From Marinomonas agarivorans (lineage in GTDB: Bacteria > Pseudomonadota > Gammaproteobacteria > Pseudomonadales > Marinomonadaceae), in the NCBI GenBank assembly GCA_002173415.2, contig NHNK02000009.1:62001-126000 (forward strand): DNA of 64,000 nucleotides, written 5' to 3'. How positions within the stretch are numbered: position 1 is the stretch's first letter; every line of letters starts with the position of its first letter. Below are positions 1 through 8,290 of the stretch, piece after piece. The notes under the pieces are model-generated. The model did not search any database. It was not told where the DNA came from and saw only the letters and a program-made list of their open reading frames with translations. Made by a program: the position numbers and the translations under genes.

Positions 1-677
1 CCAAGAAACGGCACTTCAGCAGAAATTAGTAGCTGACCTATTGCCGCTGTTAGAGAGGAGTTTAATAACCCTAAATCGGTTGTAGCAGGGCCGCCTTCAA
101 CAATATACTCTACGCCACCAGTAAGGCCATCATTATAGACAAAATGGCTGGTATGACAGGCTGAACAAGTAAATCCTATCGTTTCTGTTTGCCCATTAAT
201 CCCTGTCATATTTTGAGAAAAAGTACGAGCAAACCCAATTGGCAAACCATCAGGGTTGGTAACAGGGTCTTGAGCGCTACGAATAAACCCCAGCCTTAGT
301 AGGTAGTCATTATCGATAAACTTTTTCTTGCTGACAAAAGGCATCAAGAAAATGGAACTGCTAGGTTGCTCAATATTAACAAACCAATCGTAAGGCAAGG
401 GGATAGTACGAGTCCCTTGGCTCATATGGTGATATTTTTTGGTATCAGCACTTGGCGCATCGGTTTCATTGCCCCAATTTTGTTCCAACCAAGCTTGAGG
501 AAACCAATTTCCATAAGGGTCTTTTACCTGTAACTCTGGTAAGTCAGGCGGAGTAAGTTTTTCAAGCGCACTTTGCACTGTGTTAGTGTTAATAATCCAC
601 ACAACCGCAAGCACAATGAGCAGTAGTGTTATAAGTTTCTTTCTATGGTTTTTAAGCCAATCAATCTTGATAAACAT
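1..677 (-). CDS. RoxA-like diheme cytochrome c, partial (N-terminal 225 residues)
   Basis: The gene starts at an ATG at 677 and runs off the left edge, so only the N-terminus is visible. Residues about 15-30 are a hydrophobic anchor or uncleaved signal after a basic KNHRKK stretch, which places the rest in the periplasm. A c-type heme site, CSACH, lies at residues 171-175, followed by THSHFVYNDG. The long region before the first heme and the CSACH context resemble the rubber oxygenase RoxA/RoxB family, often annotated as diheme cytochrome c peroxidase. RoxA and RoxB cleave polyisoprene with O2; that activity is not shown here. It lies 32 bp after the lipoxygenase stop on the same strand, so co-transcription is likely. 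The second heme site should lie outside the window. An ordinary MauG/CcpA-type peroxidase is the main alternative. Confidence 0.7.
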   Translation of the reverse strand, partial: MFIKIDWLKNHRKKLITLLLIVLAVVWIINTNTVQSALEKLTPPDLPELQVKDPYGNWFPQAWLEQNWGNETDAPSADTKKYHHMSQGTRTIPLPYDWFVNIEQPSSSIFLMPFVSKKKFIDNDYLLRLGFIRSAQDPVTNPDGLPIGFARTFSQNMTGINGQTETIGFTCSACHTSHFVYNDGLTGGVEYIVEGGPATTDLGLLNSSLTAAIGQLLISAEVPFL

Positions 678-709
678 AATGCTCTCCACAAGGCTTTTTA
701 AATTAACCT

Positions 710-2389
710 TTATACTGTGACACTGTTTGGAACATTCTTAGGATCCATGTATTTATAATGATAAGGGCGTAATTTATTGCGCTCAGTAATAATATTATGA
801 ATGGATGCCAATTTTTTTTGGTGCTCCTTGATAATGCTTTTTACGTTATTACTAATATCTGCCTGATCAAACTGCCCAATTCGGTTTACCTTAAAATTCG
901 TTAAATAAAAGATAAAAGCTTGCTCAAGCGCTTGATCATACGGTGGAAAAAACTTTACCAACCCAGCTTCAGTTTGATAGTTCTGTGGGTCTGTCAATGG
1001 AGCAACATAGGCTGAAAAAGGTAAATTAGGCGGATAGCCTGCACACTCATATTGTGGATAATGCACTGAGGAATGGTGGGCTGTGGCAATAAAAATGATA
1101 TGGGCAATAATTTCCGTAAGTTGATCAATCTGGGTAAACTCGGTAGGAAAATCCGTTAAACCGCAGTTATTTTCAGCTCTGGCGCCACCAAGTTCCTGCG
1201 CCCACTTTTGCAGCTCATAATCCTGCTTCACATCATCGTCTGTGTTGTACCAAGCCTTTAGGTATTCACCGACAAAACGCTTGATTTCTTCCCACATTAG
1301 CAGACCATCATCACGATATGGGTATACCAGTCGTGGGTCATTAACATGCCGATTTTCAAGGTCCCGCGTTAAGATAAATTCTTTAAAACTGTAAGTGCGC
1401 ATTCCTTCTCCCATGAAAGCCACTAAGGCATCATTGTCACAGGCAAACATTTTACCGAACGAAGGAATAGTGCCATCGGGTTCTTTTTGGAATAGCGGAT
1501 TTACATTAACACTTAACGTAAATTGCAAATGTGGCTTGAGCAAAATTAGCAGAGGGTGGTTTTCTGCTAATTGACGCCAGCTAACCATAATGACAGATTC
1601 AAGTACGTAATGAATACGCGTTGCATGCGTCCATAGTTCTTGGTGCGTACCGTCCGCCGCCTGTATGTAGGTTCTGGCCATGTTCCAGCGTTCATCATCC
1701 GGTGTAATGATAGGGTTGGTTTTATCATTAGTGTTTTCGGTGGCATCGAGTTGTATGGCAACAATTTCTAGAGTGCCGTCATCTTGCATCAAGTATAGAG
1801 CGATGGCTGGCATAACATATTTACGTACGCCATCCACTTCACCTGGATTGTCAAATAACATTTTAAGCATGGCGTAATTAGTCATATAAAAACGATTATC
1901 TGTGTAAGCAGCATCGAATGCTTTTTCTGTCATATTTAGCTGCTTTGCCACTACTTTAAATGTTTTTGGTAACGGATTATGACTATTCACACCTTCAATA
2001 ACGACAGGATTCATACCTGCAACACGTTGATAGCCCAAGTATTTGTTATTAAGGAAGTTTTCACGCATTTCAGGATTAGGGAAGGGGGAGTGCTTGTAGA
2101 AAAAATAATCATCAAACTTTTCGTAAGGTTTTTTGAGCATTTTAAATTTAATGCGATTTACAAGAAAGGAGGGTAAGCTGGGGATTGTGCCAGCCATGTT
2201 TAGCAAGGCTTTGAACTTGTATCTAAGCGTGGTTTTTTCTTGGTCAGGCAATGTGTTAATTGTAGCGATATTACCATCATAAGTGAGGGTATAGGCATAC
2301 AGCTTCTGCATTTTTTTTAGATAATCTTCTCTTTTTTGTTGATTATCTTGGTCAAATTGCGGCAGTGATAACGACTTATTACTCATCAT
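710..2389 (-). CDS. Bacterial lipoxygenase family protein
   Basis: Non-heme iron dioxygenase predicted to peroxidise polyunsaturated fatty acids; 559 aa, the catalytic domain only, with no PLAT domain and no clear signal peptide. The iron-site pattern is visible: H255 and H260 in HATRIH, then 17 residues to H278 and 8 to H287, the classic lipoxygenase spacing. The second helix has H439 and H443 in AHHSSVH, aligning with the soybean His690/Asn694 pair, so the Asn ligand is replaced by His, as in some animal 15-lipoxygenases. The protein ends PNSVTV: the terminal carboxylate ligand comes from Val, not the near-universal Ile. Two ATGs are adjacent; AAGGA lies just upstream. It is 56 bp downstream of the chemoreceptor and upstream of the RoxA-like cytochrome. 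The family is clear; the substrate is unknown. Confidence 0.9.
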   Translation of the reverse strand: MMSNKSLSLPQFDQDNQQKREDYLKKMQKLYAYTLTYDGNIATINTLPDQEKTTLRYKFKALLNMAGTIPSLPSFLVNRIKFKMLKKPYEKFDDYFFYKHSPFPNPEMRENFLNNKYLGYQRVAGMNPVVIEGVNSHNPLPKTFKVVAKQLNMTEKAFDAAYTDNRFYMTNYAMLKMLFDNPGEVDGVRKYVMPAIALYLMQDDGTLEIVAIQLDATENTNDKTNPIITPDDERWNMARTYIQAADGTHQELWTHATRIHYVLESVIMVSWRQLAENHPLLILLKPHLQFTLSVNVNPLFQKEPDGTIPSFGKMFACDNDALVAFMGEGMRTYSFKEFILTRDLENRHVNDPRLVYPYRDDGLLMWEEIKRFVGEYLKAWYNTDDDVKQDYELQKWAQELGGARAENNCGLTDFPTEFTQIDQLTEIIAHIIFIATAHHSSVHYPQYECAGYPPNLPFSAYVAPLTDPQNYQTEAGLVKFFPPYDQALEQAFIFYLTNFKVNRIGQFDQADISNNVKSIIKEHQKKLASIHNIITERNKLRPYHYKYMDPKNVPNSVTV

Positions 2390-2445
2390 AAAATCCTTAT
2401 TTTTTCCGTTTGATGATAATTACCCAGGTAAACTGTAAACCTGAA

Positions 2446-3972
2446 TCACATAGAAAATTTACTAACTAACCCTTTCATTTGTACAATTAACGCTGACAAA
2501 TCCTCACTAGAGTGTGCTGTTTTCTTGGCACCTTCTGCCGCTTCCTCAGCAACAGCGTTGATGGTCTCTGTATTGTGATTAATGTCTTTTGTTACTGTAG
2601 ATTGCTCTTCTGTTGCGCTGGAAATTTGTTCATTTAAACGCATGATATTCGACATATGCTCTGAGGCTTTTTTAATTGCTTCGCCTGCATCATTGGCTCT
2701 TACCACAGCCTTTTCAGCGATTTCACAACAATTGTTCATAATGGATACAGCACCCGAAGTACTCTCTCTTAAGGTATCGATGGTTGACTGAATTTGACCT
2801 GTTGAGTCTTGTGTTCTTTGCGCCAAAGTGCGAACTTCATCCGCTACAACAGCAAAGCCACGGCCTTGTTCACCTGCTCGAGCAGCCTCAATGGCAGCAT
2901 TAAGTGCTAGTAAATTAGTTTGCTCAGTTAGTTCGTTGATCATATCAACGACCGATAAGATACTTTCACTGTCAGTTTCAATTTTTTTAATGGCTTCCGA
3001 TGAATGGCGAACTTCTTCTGCTAGCTCGTCAATAGAGCGAACCGCACCCTCAACAATATGAATACTTTCAGAGGACTCCTCATAGCCAGTCTTACTTGTG
3101 TTGTTTGCCTCCAATGCTGCTTCGGCAACTTCTTGGATAGATAGACTCATTTCACCTATAGAATGAGTAAGTTGACTAACTTCATTTTGTTGGCGTTTCA
3201 CACCAGATAAAGTTTGCTCTGAAATAGCAGCATTAGACAACGCAGCATCTGACAATTCAGACATAACCGTGTTCACCGCCGAAATCATACTGCGTAAGCC
3301 ATTTACCATGTTCGCAGTTGCCTCTTCGATATTTTCTTCATTCAGATCAATTTTTAGGTCACCCATGGCAACTTTTTCTGTTACTTCAGCTGTTTTCTCT
3401 AGAGGAGGGATCGAGGAACGAATAATGAAATGAATTAGAACGATAATAAAACTAATTACCGAAAGTACGAGAAGAACAACCAACCAAGTTACAAAACTTG
3501 CAACATCTCTCAAGCCTGCGCCAAAGATTTTTGAATGCTTAACAGGCCACACCATGAGCTGATTAATGCTGGTAACTTCATCAGAGGTGAGGGCACTGTG
3601 ATCAATAGTTTTGAGTTTATTGATCACTAGCTGCAAACGTTCGATATCTTCTTCCGCTAAGTCCAATAGCAGCCCTTGACCTAGTAAGTGAAACAGTAAT
3701 TTTTCAATATAAAAAACAGACTCACCAACGGCAATTGCTTGCTCTTGAGCATAGGCCAGTTTTTCAAGAATAACATTGCGGTTTGGTGCGTTTTTTGCCA
3801 GCTCAGTTTGAATTGCGGTAACGCTAAGAATGTGTTCACGCTCTAAGTAGGCAAAGTCTGTTACTTTCCCCATAAGGCGAATACCAAACTGAACAATTAA
3901 TAGGGCAACAACAGATGCGATAATCGCTAGACGTAATTTCTTTTTTAAAGATAAATCCTTCATCAATACCAC
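2446..3972 (-). CDS. Methyl-accepting chemotaxis protein
   Basis: Inner-membrane chemoreceptor, 508 aa. Transmembrane segments lie at about residues 14-33 and 158-184, enclosing a periplasmic sensor of about 125 residues that looks all-helical. A HAMP domain (about 185-237) follows, then the cytoplasmic signalling domain with the conserved hairpin tip [20 protein letters not shown] that contacts CheA/CheW. No CheR/CheB-binding pentapeptide is seen at the C-terminus, which ends SKFSM. The ligand cannot be read from the sequence. It is the first gene of a possible operon with the lipoxygenase (56 bp) and the RoxA-like cytochrome. Upstream it is separated from ribH by a terminator. A second ATG three codons in is an equally possible start. 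Confidence 0.93.
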   Translation of the reverse strand: MVLMKDLSLKKKLRLAIIASVVALLIVQFGIRLMGKVTDFAYLEREHILSVTAIQTELAKNAPNRNVILEKLAYAQEQAIAVGESVFYIEKLLFHLLGQGLLLDLAEEDIERLQLVINKLKTIDHSALTSDEVTSINQLMVWPVKHSKIFGAGLRDVASFVTWLVVLLVLSVISFIIVLIHFIIRSSIPPLEKTAEVTEKVAMGDLKIDLNEENIEEATANMVNGLRSMISAVNTVMSELSDAALSNAAISEQTLSGVKRQQNEVSQLTHSIGEMSLSIQEVAEAALEANNTSKTGYEESSESIHIVEGAVRSIDELAEEVRHSSEAIKKIETDSESILSVVDMINELTEQTNLLALNAAIEAARAGEQGRGFAVVADEVRTLAQRTQDSTGQIQSTIDTLRESTSGAVSIMNNCCEIAEKAVVRANDAGEAIKKASEHMSNIMRLNEQISSATEEQSTVTKDINHNTETINAVAEEAAEGAKKTAHSSEDLSALIVQMKGLVSKFSM

Positions 3973-4067
3973 TCGTTTTTAATAAAGATTAATAGAATTG
4001 TTTTGTACAACACGATTGATACTAGACAAGGATTTGCTAAATGAAAACTTTCCTACGGTAAAAATAT

Positions 4068-4099
4068 AAAAAAAGGGCATAAAACTTTTTTATGCCCTT
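4068..4099 (-). terminator. Rho-independent terminator after ribH
   Basis: An inverted repeat, AAGGGCATAAAA / TTTTATGCCCTT, is followed on the minus strand by a run of Ts. It lies just after the ribH stop and before the chemoreceptor gene, so it should end the riboswitch-controlled transcript. Confidence 0.8.
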
Positions 4100-4132
4100 G
4101 AATAACAAATAAAAAAACAAAATAACGGAAAA

Positions 4133-4621
4133 TTAGTTGTACTTTATTGCACTGATGTTCCGCAATGTTTGGTCACAAGCTTCCGCGAGTTCTTTGCCTT
4201 TTTTGACAAAATGCACCTTGAAATAATTTTCGTGCTCTTCATGTTCGTGAAAATTGTGTGGTGTTAGCACCGCCGTAAAAACAGGGGTTTCTGTTTCTAA
4301 TTGCACCTGCATTAGTCCTGAACACACGGTTTGTGCGACAAAGTCATGTCGGTAAATACCCCCATCAACAACCAAAGCCGATGCAGCCACAGCATCATAG
4401 CGTCCTGTTTTAGCCAGCAATTTTGCTTGCAAGGGGATTTCATAAGCACCAGGAACGGCGTAAATATCAATATTTTCCGCCTTATAGCCCTTGGCAATCA
4501 TCTGCTCTTTAAAACCTTCTAGACATTTAGAGACAATCTCGACATGCCAAGATGCATGGATAAAAGCGATTTTTTGTTTCTCGATTGAGAAGTTATTACT
4601 ATTCGTTAAGCTCTGATTCAT
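4133..4621 (-). CDS. ribH: 6,7-dimethyl-8-ribityllumazine synthase, type II (RibH2-like)
   Basis: Catalyses the penultimate step of riboflavin synthesis, condensing the ribityl-amino-uracil intermediate with 3,4-dihydroxy-2-butanone 4-phosphate. At 162 aa it resembles the Brucella RibH2 type more than the icosahedral type I enzyme: it starts MNQS, has IAFIHASWH, VPGAYEIPL, GGIYRHDFVA and VLTPHNFHEHEEH. The catalytic His is H92 in IYRHDF. Type II enzymes are known as decamers; that is inferred here. The gene stands alone, with no ribBA, ribE or ribD beside it, downstream of a complete FMN riboswitch and a good promoter and followed by a terminator, so it forms a single-gene regulon. A weak AGGAT precedes the ATG. 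Confidence 0.95.
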   Translation of the reverse strand: MNQSLTNSNNFSIEKQKIAFIHASWHVEIVSKCLEGFKEQMIAKGYKAENIDIYAVPGAYEIPLQAKLLAKTGRYDAVAASALVVDGGIYRHDFVAQTVCSGLMQVQLETETPVFTAVLTPHNFHEHEEHENYFKVHFVKKGKELAEACDQTLRNISAIKYN

Positions 4622-4710
4622 TAGAATAATCCTAAATAAAAGTACTGTGAATCAGGGCGAACGGACAAACAAAACCGAACAAAAATAGATATTTTTGCCA
4701 TACGGATAGG

Positions 4711-4731
4711 TGCATACAAAAATTGTATGCA
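4711..4731 (-). promoter_or_regulatory. Stem-loop in the expression platform of the FMN riboswitch
   Basis: TGCATACAA / TTGTATGCA forms a 9-bp stem with a 3-nt loop between the riboswitch aptamer and ribH. There is no T-run after it, so it is not a simple terminator. It may be the alternative helix that the aptamer controls. That role is inferred. Confidence 0.5.
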
Positions 4732-4740
4732 TTTTAGTTT

Positions 4741-4953
<213 letters not shown>

Positions 4954-4973
4954 TGGTTTTAACCAGCGACAAG

Positions 4974-5002
4974 AATGTATGGTTTTATGGTGATGCTGTC
5001 AA
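4974..5002 (-). promoter_or_regulatory. Sigma-70 promoter for the riboswitch-ribH transcript
   Basis: Minus strand: TTGACA (4997-5002), 17 bp, TACATT (4974-4979). The start would fall near 4967, immediately before a short GCTGGTT/AACCAGC hairpin (4952-4967) and the riboswitch. A perfect -35, ideal spacing and location make this convincing. Confidence 0.75.
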
Positions 5003-5024
5003 AGAGAAAAACAAAAGATACATA

Positions 5025-5071
5025 TTTACTGCAAATTTTACTGCATTTTTTTACCGCGCATTTTTTACCGC
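5025..5071. repeat. Four direct repeats TTTACYGC upstream of the ribH promoter
   Basis: TTTACTGC at 5025 and 5037 and TTTACCGC at 5050 and 5064 (GCRGTAAA on the transcribed strand), with starts 12, 13 and 14 bp apart and T-tracts between them. They sit about 58-104 bp upstream of the inferred start site, a typical place for an activator or nucleoid-protein array. Function is unknown. Confidence 0.55.
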
Positions 5072-5216
5072 ACATATAGAAACCAAGTAGAACCAGCTTC
5101 ATTACAAATAAAGGAGTGATAGTAAAGAAATAATAGTGCCGAAATACCGATAAAGCAGAGTAAACAGTTTGGATGGCCAAATTAACAAGCAATGGAGAAC
5201 TCCATGACATAACCTA

Positions 5217-5258
5217 TTATATTATTTCCGATAAATGTTATTATCGGAAATAATATAA
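5217..5258. repeat. Perfect 18-bp inverted repeat
   Basis: The arms at 5217-5234 and 5241-5258 are exact reverse complements (TTATATTATTTCCGATAA) with a 6-nt loop. It lies about 40 bp after the stop of the 2OG oxygenase gene. On the minus strand the stem is not followed by a T-run, so it is not a standard terminator for that gene. It could be a transcript-end stem-loop, a regulator site or a mobile-element remnant. Confidence 0.7.
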
Positions 5259-5298
5259 AAAAAGCATTTAAATGATTTGCTGCCTAAATAAAGATTAA

Positions 5299-6255
5299 TT
5301 ATGAGGCAGATTTATCTCGATATGAATACGTTGCGTCAAAACGAGATTGAATCCAATCACCACTAAAAATGCGCTCGTACTTAGCAGGATTGTTTTCGCT
5401 CTGACATGACTGTACACACTCAACCACAGTTTCATAATCTGGCTCAACAAAAAATGGAAATGAATAACGATGGCAATTTACATTCGATGCAATAACTCTG
5501 TGAGCTGTTGATACATACGCATCGTTTGTCCAGCGTTGCATTAAATCGCCAATATTAACAACTATAGATCCTTCTATTGGGGTCGCGTCAACCCACAAGC
5601 CGTCTCTTGATTTTACTTGTAACCCACCAACATCATCTTGTAGTAATAAGGTGATGCATCCATAGTCTGTATGAGCACCTGCACCATTGTCATGTTGCTT
5701 GCTTGGACGAGGTGGATAATGAATCATGCGTAACACAGTAACATGTTCGTTAAAGTTTCTTGTGAAAAAGTCTTCATCTAATTGCAGCGCTAACGCCATT
5801 GCTTTCAAGAAGTTTTGTGACACATGAAAAGCGGATTTATAATACTGATGAAGAGTGTCAACAATCTTTGAATCATCAGGATAGCGGTTAGGCCCATACA
5901 TTTTGGGGTATTTTGCTACCAACGGATGCGCGCTGTCTAAATTGAGAGCCATATCGAATGTCTCTTTCCAATCTTTTGGCGCACCCTCCTCTAAATTTTC
6001 TTCACCAATTGGGCCATAACCTCTGTGATTTGGGCTGTTGCAAATATCAATTTTCTTTTTTTCGTCGAGTGGCAAATCAAAATACAATTTTGCCGCTTCT
6101 TTCAATGAGTCTATCAACTCAGTGGGAATATCATGATTAATTAAATAGACAAACCCTATTTCTCGACATGCCTTATCGAGTTTTTTAATTTCCTTTGTAC
6201 GTATCGAAGCATCGGTAGAGACTAAACTTGAGTAATCAATTAACGGCAGAGACAC
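5299..6255 (-). CDS. Isopenicillin N synthase-like 2-oxoglutarate/Fe(II) dioxygenase
   Basis: Cytoplasmic non-heme iron oxygenase of 318 aa. The N-terminal DIOX_N region (LPLIDYSSL, GFVYLINHDIP) is followed by the double-stranded beta-helix core. The iron triad is H195 and D197 in HTDYG and H252 in AHRV. R263 and S265 in RYSFPFF form the 2-oxoglutarate-binding RxS motif, so the enzyme most likely uses 2OG, unlike true IPNS-type ring closure. The substrate cannot be told: the family includes gibberellin and flavonoid oxidases, deacetoxycephalosporin synthases and many unknown bacterial members. The start is GTG at 6255, with AGAGAG upstream. It is divergent from an orphan condensation-type NRPS protein, which hints at, but does not prove, a shared small-molecule pathway. 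Confidence 0.88.
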   Translation of the reverse strand: MSLPLIDYSSLVSTDASIRTKEIKKLDKACREIGFVYLINHDIPTELIDSLKEAAKLYFDLPLDEKKKIDICNSPNHRGYGPIGEENLEEGAPKDWKETFDMALNLDSAHPLVAKYPKMYGPNRYPDDSKIVDTLHQYYKSAFHVSQNFLKAMALALQLDEDFFTRNFNEHVTVLRMIHYPPRPSKQHDNGAGAHTDYGCITLLLQDDVGGLQVKSRDGLWVDATPIEGSIVVNIGDLMQRWTNDAYVSTAHRVIASNVNCHRYSFPFFVEPDYETVVECVQSCQSENNPAKYERIFSGDWIQSRFDATYSYRDKSAS

Positions 6256-6614
6256 AGCAAACTCTCTTAATATGGTTATAGTAGATTTGTTGGAAAAGCG
6301 AACAAAGATTTTAAGACAATTTAGCCTGTTTGTGTATGCTGTTATCTAGGTTTAGTTAGCTCTTTTTTGACTGTATCCATTTTTAAGTCCTTCATAGTTC
6401 TGTTGACTTGCTTTGGAAGACTGCGCCAAAAGAGCCATTATAACTAGAAGATAGTTTTATCTTGAACTTGCATTTAGCATTAATATCACTATGTTTATTT
6501 ATAAAAAATCATCACTCAACATTAACCTATGCATCTCAAGGTATTAATTATTTTTTAAACATCATAGCGCTGTTAAAGGTATCGATTTTAACTAACAGTA
6601 TGGAAAGGGACTTT
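6256..6614. other. Divergent intergenic region, 359 bp
   Basis: Separates the minus-strand oxygenase (GTG at 6255) from the plus-strand condensation-type gene (ATG at 6615). The reading frame of the latter is open back to a TTG at 6462, but no ribosome-binding site supports an earlier start. No riboswitch, strong promoter or clear operator was recognised. Confidence 0.5.
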
Positions 6615-8141
6615 ATGGTAGAGGCAGATGACATGATAGAGACAGATGACATGATAGAGACAGATGACCCAAAGAGAGATTTACAGGATGAAACCCTCAT
6701 TACTAAAACTGCCCGTTCAAACGAGGGGCACCCCCTCGACAAACATAAAACAGATTGCTACCAAACAAAAAACAGCTTAACAGGTGCTGTTCGACTAACG
6801 CCAGCACAACAATTATTCTTTTGGAATGATTATGATTCTCCACATTTATGCAATATTGGTTTCATACAGCAAACAAAGGATAAGATTGATGCAGACTTGT
6901 TTCGACGGGCCCTCTTTGAACTTTTAGTTCACCATGACGCGTTAAGGGCGAAATTTCTTTATCTTAATGATCATTGGCAACAAGTCATTGTAGCTCCAGA
7001 AGAACTTCATATTGATGTAATAGTTGTAGATTGCGATGGAGCTTCAAATGAGAGCTTTTTAGATACAATTGAAGAAACAACGTTAGCAACTCAAGATACC
7101 CTACAACTGAATCAGGCTGCTCTAATAAAAGTTTGGTTGTTTAATCGGGAAAAAGGCAAAGGTACGGTAATCCGTTTTTTAAGTCACCATTTATTGTACG
7201 ATGGTTTTTCGGATATGATTTTTAGGGATGAATTGATGAAAACATATCTTTCCTTAATTCAAAAAAAATCGCCTGAATTTCCTGATAAAACATCATCTCT
7301 CAAGGAATGGGTTGACGACCTAGCCTCTCAAACAAACTCACCTAAATTAGATAGTGATCTTAAATATTGGTCTTCTTTATCTAAGGCTCAGCTAGTAAAC
7401 ATCAAACTCGATTATCCTAAAAATGTTACACAAAACACACAAGGCTCAATGGAAAATATAGTCCTACTATTACCTAAACAGGACACTAGAAAGCTACTAA
7501 GTTCGCTACGGAAACTTAATGTCTCTCTTATTAATGCTGTTGTACATGCACTAATGGCAACCTTATTAAACGGAGACGAACAAATGCGAGTCAATATAAT
7601 TGGCTCTGCAAGAGATATCAGCACAAATAAAGGAATAGATGTTTCTAGGACAGTGGGCTGGTTAGCAACAGCTAGGGCTTTTGTATTGAGTGGTATGAAC
7701 CCAGATGAAGACTATATAGCCTCATTGAAAAGTCTAGATAATAAAATTTCATCTACACCCAATGAAGGTTATGGACTGAGCATGCTCAGCACTTATCATA
7801 ATCTTCAGTCAGTTCGAGAAACAATGCTTAAACATCTGCCTGCACAGATTGATTTCAATTTTAGAGGAAAGTATTCAAGCATAACTAGTGATAATGGAGC
7901 TGATATTGATAAAGATAGGTTACAAGCGATTTTCCAAAAACAGATTTTTTTAAAGGCTAATAATACCCGCAGTGCAATTTTTTATTGTGAGTTTGGTTTT
8001 ATCAGTAATGAACTTTATTTTAAAATTGAATACAGTAAAAATTTGCATTCCGAACAAAGTATTAAAAACATTTGCGATGCAGTTATGGGTAACCTTAAAA
8101 CATTAATTTCTCTTGTGACAGTTGAAGAAGGCGTTGCCTAA
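6615..8141 (+). CDS. Stand-alone NRPS condensation/epimerisation-type domain protein
   Basis: About 508 aa from the ATG at 6615, chosen because AAGGGA (6605-6610) lies 4 bp upstream; an in-frame ATG at 6600 lacks a Shine-Dalgarno. An acidic, low-complexity N-terminus of about 55 residues precedes the fold, which begins LTPAQQLFFW. The acyltransferase motif HHLLYDG (first His about residue 191) has the HHxxxDG consensus. VGWLATARAF, NEGYGLSML and DFNFRGKY resemble motifs of epimerisation domains (VGWF, GxGYG, FNYLG) more than ordinary condensation domains. No adenylation or carrier domain is present here or nearby, so it would need a free-standing partner or a non-NRPS substrate. It is divergent from a 2OG oxygenase. 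Family is confident, function unknown. Confidence 0.82.
   Translation: MVEADDMIETDDMIETDDPKRDLQDETLITKTARSNEGHPLDKHKTDCYQTKNSLTGAVRLTPAQQLFFWNDYDSPHLCNIGFIQQTKDKIDADLFRRALFELLVHHDALRAKFLYLNDHWQQVIVAPEELHIDVIVVDCDGASNESFLDTIEETTLATQDTLQLNQAALIKVWLFNREKGKGTVIRFLSHHLLYDGFSDMIFRDELMKTYLSLIQKKSPEFPDKTSSLKEWVDDLASQTNSPKLDSDLKYWSSLSKAQLVNIKLDYPKNVTQNTQGSMENIVLLLPKQDTRKLLSSLRKLNVSLINAVVHALMATLLNGDEQMRVNIIGSARDISTNKGIDVSRTVGWLATARAFVLSGMNPDEDYIASLKSLDNKISSTPNEGYGLSMLSTYHNLQSVRETMLKHLPAQIDFNFRGKYSSITSDNGADIDKDRLQAIFQKQIFLKANNTRSAIFYCEFGFISNELYFKIEYSKNLHSEQSIKNICDAVMGNLKTLISLVTVEEGVA
6633..6668 (+). repeat. 18-bp tandem duplication inside the condensation-type gene
   Basis: ATGATAGAGACAGATGAC occurs twice head to tail (6633-6650, 6651-6668), encoding MIETDD twice in the disordered acidic N-terminus. 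It looks like a recent replication-slippage duplication and keeps the frame. Confidence 0.85.
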
Positions 8142-8290
8142 GTTATACGCAAGAGTTGACCGGTTTAGAAAACAATCTCGAAATAGTGAGCCCGCTCAAT
8201 TTTAGCGGATAAAAAAACAATTAATTTGCGCATTGCATTACATTGTTTTTCGCTAACTCCCTGATTAGCCTGACCGGTCATCTAAAAGCA

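Noticed and set aside
4959-5210. Open frame of 83 codons upstream of ribH
   Set aside because: It overlaps the ribH promoter, the direct repeats and part of the leader, has no ribosome site, and its composition reflects the repeats.
5299-6255. True isopenicillin N synthase and beta-lactam cluster
   Set aside because: No ACV synthetase or other beta-lactam genes occur, and the RxS motif indicates 2OG use, which fits the wider oxygenase family.
8271-8280. Palindrome TGACCGGTCA between two genes
   Set aside because: A single 10-bp palindrome with one partial match 114 bp away; no feature depends on it.
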